Below the pieces are notes generated by a model. It searched no databases, was not told the origin of the DNA, and was given only the letters and a program-made list of their open reading frames with translations. A stretch of DNA of 64,000 nt. Origin: Ophiura sarsii. Its lineage: Eukaryota; Echinodermata; Ophiuroidea; Amphilepidida; Ophiuridae. Where the stretch lies: contig CM069448.1 in the NCBI GenBank assembly GCA_035610835.1, forward strand, positions 13,268,462-13,332,461, read 5' to 3'. Below are positions 1-10,600 of the stretch, piece after piece. The position numbers were made by a program, and so were the translations under genes. Every line of letters begins with the position of its first letter. The stretch's first letter is position 1.

Positions 1-930
1 GGGCGGGGCTTAATTCACACCTTTGATGATGCCGGAACTACATTTAAAAAACATCGCCTCGTCAATAATTGTAAACATCCTCGTCAATTATTGTAAATCG
101 AAAGTAAGCTTATTTTACAATACAACATTAGGTTATATGCATGTAATTAAATGTAAATAAAAGATAGAGGTCCATTTAATGAATAAACGCTAATAGTAAT
201 AAGACATGTAAAAGATAGAAGGACAAATAAAAAGGGTGCCTAAAAGCCTATTTTCGTCTGCTATAAAATAAATATTCGTATAGGCCTAGCTAGGCTACAT
301 TCGTAATTACTTGCAATAAAGTGAATATGGAAGAAACCACAGCAACTTTTGAAATTGGAGACCTAGATGTAAAACATGTGAAAGGAGAACCAGAACCAGA
401 ACCAGAACCGGAGTGTGATGATTTACCAGATGAAGTGATCAGAAATTTGATGGGAAGGTCCGACGTTAGCGGCAAGCATTTGCTGCTGGCGTGATGATCG
501 CCATCCACCCGCCCCTGAATTTACCATTTGTAGAGCTCAGTGAGGCTGAATTTAGCCATATAGAGGAGTGAAAAGATGACAAAACTTACCGAAAAGGGCC
601 ACGAGCTGGGGCGTCAATCGCCGTAAAAGTAAGGAAACATTTTTACGTGGTGTACACATTTATTAAATTAAAACATTCAAAAGTCCCCCGGCTCTTTTTG
701 CGTTCGCACACAGGCCAGAAATAGGAACTACTTTAGCACGTATCCAACAAAACCAATGAAATTGATGGATATTATGGGTTGCCATTTTAAACAATATATA
801 AGAATGACGATTAAATAATTATTTGCAGTGATTTCAAGTAAAAATTCCATCGTATACCGCGAATAAATCTGATCACTAAGGGCTACCTGATCACTAAGGC
901 CACCAAATCACATATTCTTGAGATTCTTAA
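1..930. repeat. first copy of a duplicated ~0.93-kb block
   Basis: Nearly identical to 2513-3432; the copies diverge after agattctt. The copy is cut by the window start. A small frame, 327-494 on +, encodes 55 aa beginning MEETTATFEIGDLDVKHVKG with four Glu-Pro repeats. The other copy has one Glu-Pro fewer (6 bp) and stays in frame. Confidence 0.9.
327..494 (+). other. small open frame in repeat, copy A (55 aa, unknown)
   Basis: ATG to TGA, acidic, with a (EP)4 run and the end LMGRSDVSGKHLLLA. I do not recognise the family. It is reported because the duplicate preserves the frame despite a 6-bp length change. It could be a leftover first exon of a transposon gene or chance. Confidence 0.3.
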
Positions 931-1082
931 CAGATCACCATAGGGTCAGTGCACATTTCTCTTGTGCCATTGAAGCAAACAATTGGTTATTGACTGCCAT
1001 TTGAAGCAATACATTGCAGTAATATTGTATCCAAATTTGGTACATTTTCATGCACAGAATTGTATTTGGTGATCTGTTAACA
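927..1082. repeat. small inverted-repeat element
   Basis: TTAACAGATCACCA at 927-940 is mirrored by TGGTGATCTGTTAA at 1068-1081. It sits exactly where the duplicated block ends in copy A, so it may mark an insertion. Confidence 0.5.
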
Positions 1083-2404
1083 TTTTGTAAGTTTCTTTTT
1101 TTACAAGTTTCTTTTTTGGCTCAGTGTATTATCACACATTCACACTAGAAACATTAGTCAAATTGACATTTATGAATTTTGTCTTGTCATGAACCACAGT
1201 CTTTCAGTAATATTTGACAGCAAAAAAAAAAAAAGAAAAAAAAAAAAGAAGGAAAATCGACCACGACCCAACTTCAAGATTTTTGGCATTTGAGGATAAC
1301 ACAACAATATATTTTTGACCTTATCAGCGTCTCTTCATGTACCCACGATTATCACATGTACGACATCCCATATGACATAAACTTGTTATACCAGATCCAT
1401 GATCATTGATCAGCTTGTTTTCATACAGTACGGAAAGAAAGATCATCTGACCAAGGCAAAAAGACAAAAACATTTCACTATAAAATGCAAGACACGAAAA
1501 GTAAAGTTCATACTGGGCATTTTGCGATGCATTAGCCCAAAACATCCTGTCACTACATGCGGCAAATTTCTCACAAATCATGCAGAGTCAGTGGAGATCA
1601 CTATGTGAGAACATCAGTATAATATTAATAATCTCACAATACACACTATTATTATTATAATATATAGTTTGTGGGCGGGACTTAATTTATTCGAATAATA
1701 ATACCTTCAGAAAAAAAATCATCCAACTCTTGTGTACATTGTAAATTGAAATTCAACACAGGACACGAATCTTCCGTCCGTGACACTTACTTCCGGGTCA
1801 CGATCACATGCCTACCATAAACATTCATAAACGTTCACAGATTTTAATGACTACAAGTAATAGTTGTTTTTAGGTCGTCTGTAGGAAGAGACCTTATGGC
1901 AGCATCCTTCGTGTGTTGTGTCTGTGGCGGGGTGTGTGTGTCAATAATTTGGTATACACTTTTTGTTTTGTCCATTTCTTCTCCATACAATAACCAATTG
2001 CAATCATTATTATGCAGTTCGAATCTTCCGTCCCATACTTGCAATGCATTGGTAAAGACCAATTATTCTGAACATTATGTCACTGGAGTGAACTTGGTCG
2101 ACCAAGTTTATGTGGTCAGTGAACTTGGTCAGTTTGGTTACCTGCATGAATACTGTATAACACTGTAAAGCGTGTATTAATATGCCAATTTTATTTGAGC
2201 AGTCACAAAATGCAGTAGACTATTTGTTTTAATTTTGTCTTTTTTAATTTTTGAAATATTTTGACATTTTTTTTAGAAATATTTTTTTTTTGATTTTTTA
2301 AAAAAAAAAAAATTGCAATTTTGTGAGAAATTTTTGGGATTTTTAAAAAAAAAATCAAAAAAAAAATCAAAAAAAAAATGTTATTGATATTTCTTATATA
2401 TTGG
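1083..2404. other. non-coding stretch between the two block copies
   Basis: No convincing gene. It contains A-rich runs (1220-1250), long A/T low-complexity DNA (2230-2390), and at 1960-2010 a fragment of the same repeat family as the tandem array at 4050-4600. Confidence 0.5.
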
Positions 2405-3432
2405 GCGTGGTTTAAAATGTCAACCCATAATATCCATCAATTTCATTGGTTCTGTGGTTAGTTTTGTTGGATACGCGCTATAGATTACCAGACCGGTAAT
2501 CTATGGATCTGGGCGGGGCTTAATTCACACCTTTGATGATGCCGGAACTACATTTAAAAAACATCGCCTCGTCAATAATTGTAAACATCCTCGTCAATTA
2601 TTGTAAATCGAAAGTAAGCTTATTTTACAATACAACATTAGGTTATATGCATGTAATTAAATGTAAATAAAAGATAGAGGTCCATTTAATGAATAAACGC
2701 TAATAGTAATAAGACATGTAAAAGATAGAAGGACAAATAAAAAGGGTGCCTAAAAGCCTATTTTCGTCTGCTATAAAATAAATATTCGTATAGGCCTAGC
2801 TAGGCTACATTCGTAATTACTTGCAATAAAGTGAATATGGAAGAAACCACAGCAACTTTTGAAATTGGAGACCTAGATGTAAAACATGTGAAAGGAGAAC
2901 CAGAACCAGAACCGGAGTGTGATGATTTACCAGATGAAGTGATCAGAAATTTGATGGGAAGGTCCGACGTTAGCGGCAAGCATTTGCTGCTGGCGTGATG
3001 ATCGCCATCCACCCGCCCCTGAATTTACCATTTGTAGAGCTCAGTGAGGCTGAATTTAGCCATATAGAGGAGTGAAAAGATGACAAAACTTACCGAAAAG
3101 GGCCACGAGCTGGGGCGTCAATCGCCGTAAAAGTAAGGAAACATTTTTACGTGGTGTACACATTTATTAAATTAAAACATTCAAAAGTCCCCCGGCTCTT
3201 TTTGCGTTCGCACACAGGCCAGAAATAGGAACTACTTTAGCACGTATCCAACAAAACCAATGAAATTGATGGATATTATGGGTTGCCATTTTAAACAATA
3301 TATAAGAATGACGATTAAATAATTATTTGCAGTGATTTCAAGTAAAAATTCCATCGTATACCGCGAATAAATCTGATCACTAAGGGCTACCTGATCACTA
3401 AGGCCACCAAATCACATATTCTTGAGATTCTT
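2405..3432. repeat. second copy of the block, with terminal inverted repeats
   Basis: The sequence around 2410-2475 (AACCCATAATATCCATCAAT, TTTTGTTGGATACG) recurs inverted at 3243-3296, so about 885 bp is bounded by inverted ends of roughly 55 bp. The shared block continues beyond the right inverted end to 3432, so the two copies probably arose by segmental duplication including flank. Its small frame is 2837-2998 (53 aa). Superfamily not assigned. Confidence 0.75.
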
Positions 3433-3589
3433 GCGCCAAAGTAAAATTTCTATGGGTTGTTCGATTTTGTTTGTGGGGATGTTTAGAACAGTAATCAGTT
3501 GATTTGCCACTGTGTACTAATTCAAAACGATCTTAAATGATCCCCCAATGAATAAAATGTTGAAAAAAAACGTTGATAAATATAAGAAT

Positions 3590-3776
3590 GAGAATAAAAT
3601 ATGGTTCGTCGATGTTTTGGTATAGAAGGCTGCCATATAATGCATAGGCTGTACCATATTTTTATCGTCGTGAATGGCCGCCTGCGGCAACCATTCACGA
3701 CTCAAAATATGGTACAGCCTATGCATTATATGGCAGCCTTCTATACCAAAACATCGACGAACCATATTTTATTCTC
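3590..3776. repeat. 187-bp near-perfect palindrome (hairpin)
   Basis: The left arm 3590-3662 and right arm 3704-3776 are complementary over about 73 bp. The interior contains a further 10-bp stem (TCGTGAATGG / CCATTCACGA) around a short GC-rich loop. Probably a fold-back element; the open frames that cross it on both strands are mirror images and not genes. Confidence 0.92.
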
Positions 3777-3884
3777 TAATTTTACAATATCATGGTGATT
3801 TTTTTTTTAAAAATTTTTTTAAATTTTAATTTTTTTTAAATTTTTTGTTGTTGTTGTAAAGTCAGATTCTCACTGCATAATAAT

Positions 3885-4043
3885 GATAAAATTGGATGGA
3901 TTTTTTCGCATGATACACAAAGATATTGGTCGAGCTATGAGTTTTAAAAAATATTGTGCGAGACGCAGTCGAGCACAATATTTTTAAAACTCATAGCAAG
4001 ACCAATATATTTGTGTATCACGCTCAATCCATCCAATTTTATA
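3885..4043. repeat. second fold-back hairpin, imperfect
   Basis: AAAATTGGATGGATT... at 3888 is mirrored by ...AATCCATCCAATTTT ending at 4040, and ATATTGTGC at about 3952 by GCACAATAT at about 3973. The arms of roughly 70 bp have several mismatches around a small loop. It lies about 110 bp from the first hairpin. Confidence 0.85.
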
Positions 4044-4044
4044 T

Positions 4045-4640
4045 CAAACTTCGGTCATAGATGCAACATGGAAACCTTCATATGTTAATGAGGTCATAGG
4101 TCACATACCGAGGTCAAAGGTCATCTGAGGTCAAGATGTAAAATTCAGTACACATTTTTTGTATTGTCCATTTCTTTTCCATACAATGACCAATTGCAAC
4201 CAAACCTTGGTCATAGATGCAACATGGAAACCTTCATATGTTAATGAGGTCAAAGGTCACATAACAAGGTCAAAGGTCATCTGAGGGCAAGATATAAAAT
4301 TTAGTACACATTTTTTGTATTGTCCATTTTTTTCCATACAATGACCAATTGCAACCAAACCTCAGTCATAGATGCAACATGGAAACCTTCATATGTTAAT
4401 GAGGTCAAAGGTCACATACCAAGGTCAAGGTCATCTGAGGTCAAGATGTAAAATTTAGTACACACTTTTTGTATTGTCCATTTCTTTTCCATACCAATTG
4501 CAACTAAACCTCTGGCATAGATGCAACATGGAAACCTTCATATGTAAATGAGGTCAAAGGTCACATACCAAGGTCAAAGGTCATCTGAGGTTAAGATGTA
4601 AAATTGGCTGCATATGTTTTGGTTACATTTAAACAGATGA
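4045..4640 (+). repeat. four-unit tandem repeat (~150 bp) with AGGTCA direct repeats
   Basis: The units start near 4058, 4211, 4366 and 4516, each with GATGCAACATGGAAACCTTC. Each carries AGGTCA half-sites. AGGTCAAAGGTCA (direct repeat with 1-bp spacing) is at 4111, 4247, 4267, 4402, 4551 and 4571, and AGGTCATAGGTCA at 4091. Related AGGTCA-rich DNA recurs at 37.85-38.8 kb. Confidence 0.9.
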
Positions 4641-6002
4641 AGTACAATTGCAACCAAACTACCATATAAACGGACGACCTATTTGGGACCGCTGTCCCTA
4701 TTTTTTACTTTTTATTGTACGCAAACCCGAAATTATAAGTACACAAATCGAAATCATTACAACCAATTCCTATGTTATACTCATATTCCCACCACTGCCT
4801 ATGCATCACCTTTTCATAAAACCACAAACATTAAAAACATTAAAAACAAGAAAAATACCCTAAAAGTAGGTGAGTTTTGTTCCATCAAAGTCATTGATAT
4901 ATACAGCATGTCACAAAAAGAATTGGGTACAAAAACAGGACAGCTGATAACTTTCCTAATAAAACAAACCGTGCACTTATTCATTTATAAGAAGAAAGGA
5001 TATACAGTATATACTCTTTCGGCAATGAAAATCAAGGAGAAGTTCACATTGTTCACATTGCTTACACAATTATTGGCTTGCCCATTTTTGGATCCATTTT
5101 TTTCTGTGACACTCTGTATGCAGAGGTCTAGCTGTCTAGACTGAGAGTAAAACCACCTGGACTGCAGTTACTGCTTCATAATAATAATTATCATAATCAG
5201 ATTGCCATTGATCTGTGTGATATGAAAGCAGCCCAGGTGCATCTAGCTAGACTTATACATTAAATCTTTGATTGTGTTTTGATTTGAATGGAATATAACT
5301 GATTTATTTGGTAGCATAGATCGTTCCAATAGTAATATAATTCAGAAGTTTGAACAAATATTTTACAAGCTGAGACAAAAAATTGAACACAAAAACAAAT
5401 TGAAAGAAATGATCATGCTTTATAGAATCTCTTTTTTCTTGTTATTCAAATGTTTAATTTGATTGCCATAAAATAAGGCCACGAAAAATCACCCTGTTCT
5501 ACGGGCCCGACCGACCCATTGTTTTAGAAATCGGTGAAAAAAATGTTCACCTGCAAATGAATACCGACCCAAATAATTTTAACGGTCATTTTCAAGGGGG
5601 GAGGGGAGTAAAAAAAAAAAAAACCACCGCCCGACCAATGGACCCATCCTGAGAGGTCTGTTTGCCTGTAGAGAACAGGGTTTCTTTTTCCCAGTTGCCT
5701 GAGCCACCATTTTAGACCTTTTCCTTGTCTAAGTAATCACTGAGAGAAAATATTTGACTTGAATCAGAGCATTGTTTCAAAACTTGAGAAGACTTGACAT
5801 AAGTAACTTATCCATCCAAAAGAGTCTTTTCCTTGCACACAACTTGATATGGCTTGAGTCTGGTAGTATACTGATTCAAGTAATTTTAACCTAATTTGAC
5901 CTGTCAAAATAATTTTGTTATCCCTGGTATAAAATTCAACATGAACTTTACTTGAGAATTTATGTTTAGCTTAGTTCTTTTAACAGTTTTCAGGTTCTAT
6001 AT
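4641..6002. other. AT-rich intronic or upstream DNA, no gene recognised
   Basis: Open frames of up to 153 codons exist here but have low-complexity, unrecognisable products and no supporting splice context. A poly-A tract lies at 5610-5625. Confidence 0.4.
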
Positions 6003-6400
6003 CTATGAGTAAGATATTCATAAAATCACCAATATTCTACCCAGGCCTGGAAAATATGTGGAATTCGGGAAGCTCCTTCTCAGGAAAAATGTGGGTATTT
6101 GGAGGGAAATTTGGGTATTTGGAGGGAAATTTGGGTATTTGGAGGGAAATAATTTTGTTTGCTTCCCGGGAAATATACTGGGTATTTTGAGCGAAATTTG
6201 GGTATTTTGAGGGAAATTTTGGGATTTGGAGGGAAATGTGGATATTTGGAGGGAAATAATTTTGTTTACTTCCCGGGAAATATACATTTTTTCCAGCCCT
6301 GTTTCTACTTATTGATAAGCGAAAATAATTCAATAGGTGTTATAATCAGTTGTATTGAATGGTGTTGAGCTTTAATCCATTCATGAACATCTTACTGTAG
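6003..6400. repeat. inverted-repeat element (ATGAGTAAGATATTCAT family), interrupted
   Basis: CTATGAGTAAGATATTCAT at the left and an imperfect mirror (TTCATGAACATCTTAC...TAG) at the right. A second copy without the internal insertion is at 10,290-10,488. This copy is split by the element at 6042-6301. Confidence 0.65.
6042..6301. mobile_element. hAT-like MITE with internal GGGTATTTGGAGGGAAAT repeats
   Basis: The ends are CAGGCCTGGAAAATAT and, inverted, CAGGGCTGGAAAAAATGTAT, the CAGGG..TGG type seen in hAT elements. The flanks attctacc / tttctact look like a diverged 8-bp target duplication. The interior is an 18-bp type minisatellite. Confidence 0.6.
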
Positions 6401-7077
6401 GTAGCACCAGTTTACAGTATTCAAACATAATTGCAAAATAAACTTACTGGGCAGCTTGGTTTAAATGTGGGACAAAATCATAATAAGTCAAATTCATAAA
6501 AGTCTTATATCTAATCTTTGGCACCTTAAATCCAACCAATTAAAGACTCAAACTCATGAAAATAAAGAGTTAATCTTCAATTTGAGGTATTTATTTTTCA
6601 TTTGCGCCATTGATTTTCTAACCAAACCAAAACTTAAAATGTCTATAACTTGACAACAATGGTAAGAGGGGAGCCCAACAGAACACACAAACGAAACCGT
6701 AATAGGATCCCAAAGGGATACAAGAGGGAAGTGATAAAATGTAAAAGAATCATAGGTGTAAACTAACTTGGCAATTTATATGCGGTGTTTTGCGACAAAG
6801 TGATTTTCAATAATCCGTAACTTTGGTTATATGAGATATAACATTGACTTTGGTATTAAAATGTTCCTTAATTTATACACATCATCATGATATAAATACC
6901 TCATTTACTCGGGGTAGGGTCACATTGATTGGGCTTGACTTTACTTGATAAACAATTTAGAAATACTTGACTTGACTGGTGCCTTGTATGTCTGCAACTT
7001 GGCTTGATGTGTGGCTTCAGTGTCAGTGTCTTGGTCACAACACTAATAGACGTTACACAAAGTAATTCAGTATACAA
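6401..7077. other. intronic DNA, nothing recognised
   Basis: AT-rich sequence without inverted repeats or coding signals that I can support. Confidence 0.4.
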
Positions 7078-7215
7078 ATATGGACTGATCATTAGGGAAA
7101 TGGGGGTGAACTATTGCCCCCAAGGTGATCTGGAGACTGTAATAGTAGGCTTAGGTCTCCAGATCACCCCATTAGTTCACCCCATTTCATGAATAAAGAG
7201 CAGTCCATATTTGTT
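7078..7215. repeat. fold-back element (ATATGGACTGNTCAT family)
   Basis: AATATGGACTG...GGGGTGAACTATTG...GGTGATCTGGAGAC is mirrored by GTCTCCAGATCACC...AGTTCACCCC...CAGTCCATATT. Other copies are at 32,517-32,640 and, split by a transposon, at 47,237-47,313 plus 51,530-51,590. Confidence 0.85.
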
Positions 7216-7530
7216 TTATATAACGCATGAAAATATTTTTGTGTGCGATTTTGATCAAATAAAACATGAAAAAGATCTTACAGGCGAGTTGATCCTCCAT
7301 GCCATTATGGCAAAATCGTACAAGGCAGGCCGGTCAATAGTACTTTTTGAAAGACAAAAAATGACCGGGAAGTGACGTCAATTGACCGCCCGGTCAATAG
7401 TACTTTTTGAAAGACAAAAAATGACCGGGAAGTGACGTCAAGCATGAAATGGACCAAACTATTTTGTGTTATCTGATGTAGTATCCACCAATCAGATTGC
7501 TATAATATTTTCATGCGTTATATAATTTGA
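7214..7530. repeat. inverted-repeat element with a duplicated 50-bp block containing CRE palindromes
   Basis: The ends are TTATATAACGCATGAAAATAT and its mirror at about 7503-7526. Inside, a 50-bp block at 7331-7380 is repeated exactly at 7391-7440, each copy ending in TGACGTCA. It ends about 25 bp before a Sec15 exon. A related copy is at 51,592-51,873. Confidence 0.85.
7373..7440. promoter_or_regulatory. two consensus CRE palindromes (TGACGTCA), 60 bp apart
   Basis: TGACGTCA at 7373-7380 and 7433-7440. This is the full CREB/ATF consensus. Any function is inference; the sites belong to a repeat element in an intron. Confidence 0.4.
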
Positions 7531-7554
7531 TCTACTCTACTCTGTTCCACACAG

Positions 7555-7674
7555 GTCCAAAGAAGAAGTAACATAGAATCCTCCGTATTCCACAAGAGTC
7601 TTACAGGACAGAATGAATCACCACTAATAGAAGCAGATTCAAATCCATTTTTAGAGGAAATTATGGAGGACGAG
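7555..7674 (+). CDS. EXOC6: Sec15 exon 1 of window (phase 0/0)
   Basis: The acceptor is tgttccacacag and the donor is GAG|gtaaga; the exon has 40 codons. It encodes an acidic linker ending NPFLEEIMEDE, just before the FSPVYRC core. The region is poorly conserved in the family, so it was assigned by frame and by continuity with the next exon. An inverted-repeat element ends only about 25 bp upstream of this exon. Confidence 0.8.
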
Positions 7675-10600
7675 GTAAGATAGATAAGTCAGGTAGTTTA
7701 TAAGATGATGGACAGCTCGACTTGAACGCCATCAACTCATTTGACTCTGACAAATTGCACACAGGAAGCTTCATTCTTAGCAATTATGAGCGAGCATGTA
7801 GTGTCACAGGCCTCGATTGGTGAAGAAAAAAATGTTCTGCTGGACTGAAATTTCAAATTGAGTTGTATCACTCGGCTTTTTTTTCAATAATAAAATAATA
7901 AAATCAGACGATAACGGACAAAATTTCCATTTTGTATTAGTTTAGTAATCGTCGATACCTGTAAAATAATTACAAATACTGTAAATGTGGACATTTTAAA
8001 TTAATTTTCAATTTAACAACACGCAAACATTTATTTTGTGTATAAGTCTATGTATTGAACTTTCAAATCACGAATTTAAAAATAAGCGAAATGACTGAAA
8101 GTCGACAAAGTGCAAAAATGTAATCGCGCGAAAATTGCCACTTTTACAGTATCATATGTCATGATAAATACGAATTATTAGTCCTAAAACTCTTGGCATT
8201 GGAATCAACTCCAGTGTAAGTAATATTCTTTTATGTTTATTGTAGATTGACAATACAATAAATATGGTTTGTACACATTTCCAAATTAATAATAATTAAT
8301 CTTTCATTGCCAAATTGTTTTCTAACATTGGTTGCCGGACTGAAAAACCTGGCCACCATTGTCTGAAAAATACTGTCCATGGTATTTTGAAATCACACAT
8401 TTTGAAGAAAAAAGATATTTAAAATTTGTGGGGATAATAAATATATAAAATGTATTTTTCTTTTGTTCATGTTATTCGTTACAGGAAGTGAATGCCCAAG
8501 ACAAAGTTGACTTCTCTCCTGTGTATAGGTGCCTTCATATATACTCAGTGTTAGGGGAGAGAGATGTGTTTGAAAGCTACTATAGGAAACAGCGAGCTAA
8601 ACAATCGAAACTAGCTATACAACCGCAAGGCAATATGGTAAGCTTGTTACTCCATGTAGGACGAAAAAAAGATGTTTAAAAGTTACCATAGAAACCAAAT
8701 AGGTAAAGACAATCAAAACTATGGATACCACCACAAGGAAATATTGGAAGTGATTATTCACCATCACAATCACAATAAAACTGGAAATAAAAAACGTGGT
8801 TCATTTCGCAATATGAGAATGAAAATGTTTTGAATATTTTGTTGACAATGATGGCAGATAAGGATAATAACTTTTTTTATTTTTTTTATTTTTATTTTTT
8901 TTAATAGTTTTTTTCTTCATTCATTTTATTTTTCATTCGTCTATATTCTATACATAGTTATATAACATAATAACAATATATCAAACATACTGGTATCAAT
9001 AAGTTACAAATATGAAAAACATGACTCTACCAGCGAACAGCATGTACCAACAATTACCATTTGCATGAAGATAGATGGCTAATGATCATCAATGGCACAT
9101 GACCTTCGCAGTTGAGTTGACAAACAAAGCAATATATAATAACTTCCCCTAGTATCGCTAAAAGGTCAAGGGTTTAATCTGTGCTTGGTACAGCTCTGTG
9201 TGTGGAATAGTTCTGTTACATGGTGTCTTTTACGGATATTCTTTAGAATCAACAGTTTCTCCTACTAATGATATTGGTGTGTTTGTATGTATAGTTATAT
9301 CAAAAGCATTTTGTTAGGCCAATCCAAAAAACAAGTTGGTCTCAGAAGACCGCGTTTGTAGCTTTTAAAATTTGCATTTCAGCTCATAATTTTTTTCTTC
9401 CTTTTTTCCTTGAATTTTTGTGTTAATATCTTGGAAAAAGGTATATGAATCCACAGCGATGGAAATACCCACATGACTTTCCACCCGGGGTTGACTAGGA
9501 ACTACACACTTTGTGGACTTAGAATATTTCTAACCATATACGTTTACCCTCTATGTTCAAACCCAACTTTTACAAAAAGAAATAAATTGGTTGAAAGAGT
9601 GGTCCTAGTGGGAATCGAACCATGGACCTCTGCATTGTAAAGCATGTAACTCAACCACTAGACTAGCGAGGGGTGAACTGGCCAAGACATGATTTTAATC
9701 GCTCTTATTATTACGGAATAAAGCTATACTACTATTATCAGTACATATATACAATATTATTTATAGAGCTGCAACACACATGATCGTCAACCCCGGGTGG
9801 AAAGTCATGTGGGTATCTGCATATGAATCCAAATACGATTAATAATGAAAATCTTATTTGATATACATTTCTATTTCAGTATGAATCATTACAACATTAC
9901 CAGAAATTCTTCTATCAGATATTAGGGTAAGTGTCAGCAACTTGATTATTTCAATATTTTTTAGCGCAAAAGTTACCTGCTATGCGCAGGTGGGCGGGTG
10001 CTATTTCCAGACTTGACTTAATTGAAAAAATGTAAAGCAATAACATGAAAACAAACTTGTGGGTAATCTGATGGAGCATATAGTATTATAATATGGTACT
10101 AGCGAGAGTGGGACCACTTTTATAGTTAAATCAGTTTCCAATTGGATTCTAGCTGCACACTTTTTTTTGCCAAATCCCTTGATTTGGTCCATTTTTATTA
10201 AAGATGACTGCCATATAGAGGGAGAGACCCATATCTACTGGGAACCAAGGAATGAGCCAAAGCCATGTATGTATCATGACATGGTTCTACCTATGAGTAA
10301 GATATTCATGAAATCCCCAAACCTATACTAAACCTATTGAAAAGCTTATATATATATAATTAGAGGCCCTGCATATGATGTACCAAAATTATGGTGGACT
10401 ACTGAACAAAACTATAATTAACTAAAAATCCCATTTCAGTTGAATGGTGATGAGCATTAATCCGTTCATGGATATCTTACGCATAGGTTACACACATGAC
10501 ATATGTTTCAGGTCCATCAATTTCAAAATTGGTAACTGTTGGGTTATCTAATTTAAAATGCCGTAATGGATGACACATCTAGGCATAAGAAAAGGCTTGG

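Noticed and set aside
4683..5144. 153-codon frame
   Set aside because: Low-complexity composition, no recognisable family and no splice signals; likely chance.
6018..6333. Pro/Ser-rich repeat peptides on the minus strand
   Set aside because: They come from the 18-bp minisatellite inside a MITE.
9603..9672. Functional tRNA gene (apparent UAC anticodon loop)
   Set aside because: The A and B boxes are good, but the acceptor, anticodon and T stems do not pair. It lies inside a mobile element.
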